A stretch of 64,000 bases of DNA from Planctomicrobium piriforme (GTDB lineage: Bacteria > Planctomycetota > Planctomycetia > Planctomycetales > Planctomycetaceae), in NCBI RefSeq assembly GCF_900113665.1, contig NZ_FOQD01000004.1, forward strand, positions 62,001-126,000. The letters run 5' to 3'. The position numbers and the translations under genes are program-made. The notes under the pieces are model-generated. The model saw nothing but the letters and a program-made list of their open reading frames with translations. It was not told where the DNA came from and did no database searches. Shown piece by piece: positions 63,968 through 64,000 of the stretch (the first letter of the stretch is position 1; each line of letters starts with the position of its first letter).

Positions 63968-64000
63968 CGTTTTTGTTGTGACAGGAGGTGTCGACGGTCG

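Overview
This 64 kb GC-rich window reads as chromosomal DNA of a planctomycete, most likely order Planctomycetales. The basis is a DUF1549/DUF1553 plus DUF1501 gene pair, three giant secreted PVC-type proteins joining a dehydrogenase-like propeller, HEAT-like repeats and a CxxCH haem site, a DUF1080/ThuA protein, a formylglycine-type sulfatase, a large Ser/Thr kinase with an extracellular beta-helix, a BBP7-like barrel, and many short palindromic intergenic repeats. I saw no rRNA, tRNA, CRISPR array, prophage or intact insertion sequence.

Layout. 1-5.6 kb: the 3' end of an unrecognised gene, then a minus-strand unit of a ROK regulator, a DUF1549/DUF1553 cytochrome-like protein and a DUF1501 protein. 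6-15.3 kb: ftsH, a 59-residue TatA, a GH88-type glycosidase, a type-II NADH dehydrogenase, a secreted protein of unknown role, a coaC-like flavoprotein, a CsbD-like protein and an outer-membrane barrel. 15.7-18.9 kb: enolase, a DUF374 acyltransferase and a HisA-like barrel. 18.9-29.3 kb: a minus-strand series of kinase, 1711-residue DUF1080-ThuA-NPCBM-dehydrogenase-cytochrome, and acetyl-xylan-esterase-like hydrolase. 29.7-36 kb: ilvB, small hypothetical genes and trpS. 36.3-45.2 kb: a 1415-residue SGNH-dehydrogenase-cytochrome, a zinc-ribbon protein, an M14 peptidase-like protein, a double-LCCL protein and a FliA/WhiG sigma factor. 46-52.6 kb: leuB, a TlpA-like lipoprotein, a PfkB kinase, a sulfatase and a DUF493 protein. 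52.9-64 kb: a DUF1080-ThuA protein, a 1793-residue dehydrogenase-cytochrome-DUF1080-FG-GAP protein, a small membrane/FHA group, dapF and a thioredoxin-fold protein without its cysteines.

How the genes may work together. Many products carry export signals and suit attack on complex polysaccharides (sulfatase, esterase, GH88, DUF1080, ThuA, large cytochromes). DUF1080 and ThuA are both tied to 3-keto-sugar chemistry in the literature, and here they are fused to, or beside, dehydrogenase-like propellers with a covalent-haem motif. An oxidise-then-eliminate glycan pathway is therefore a reasonable but unproven idea. The intergenic DNA is unusually structured: at least eight families of inverted or direct repeats, several present in multiple copies in both orientations, two with compensatory stem changes.
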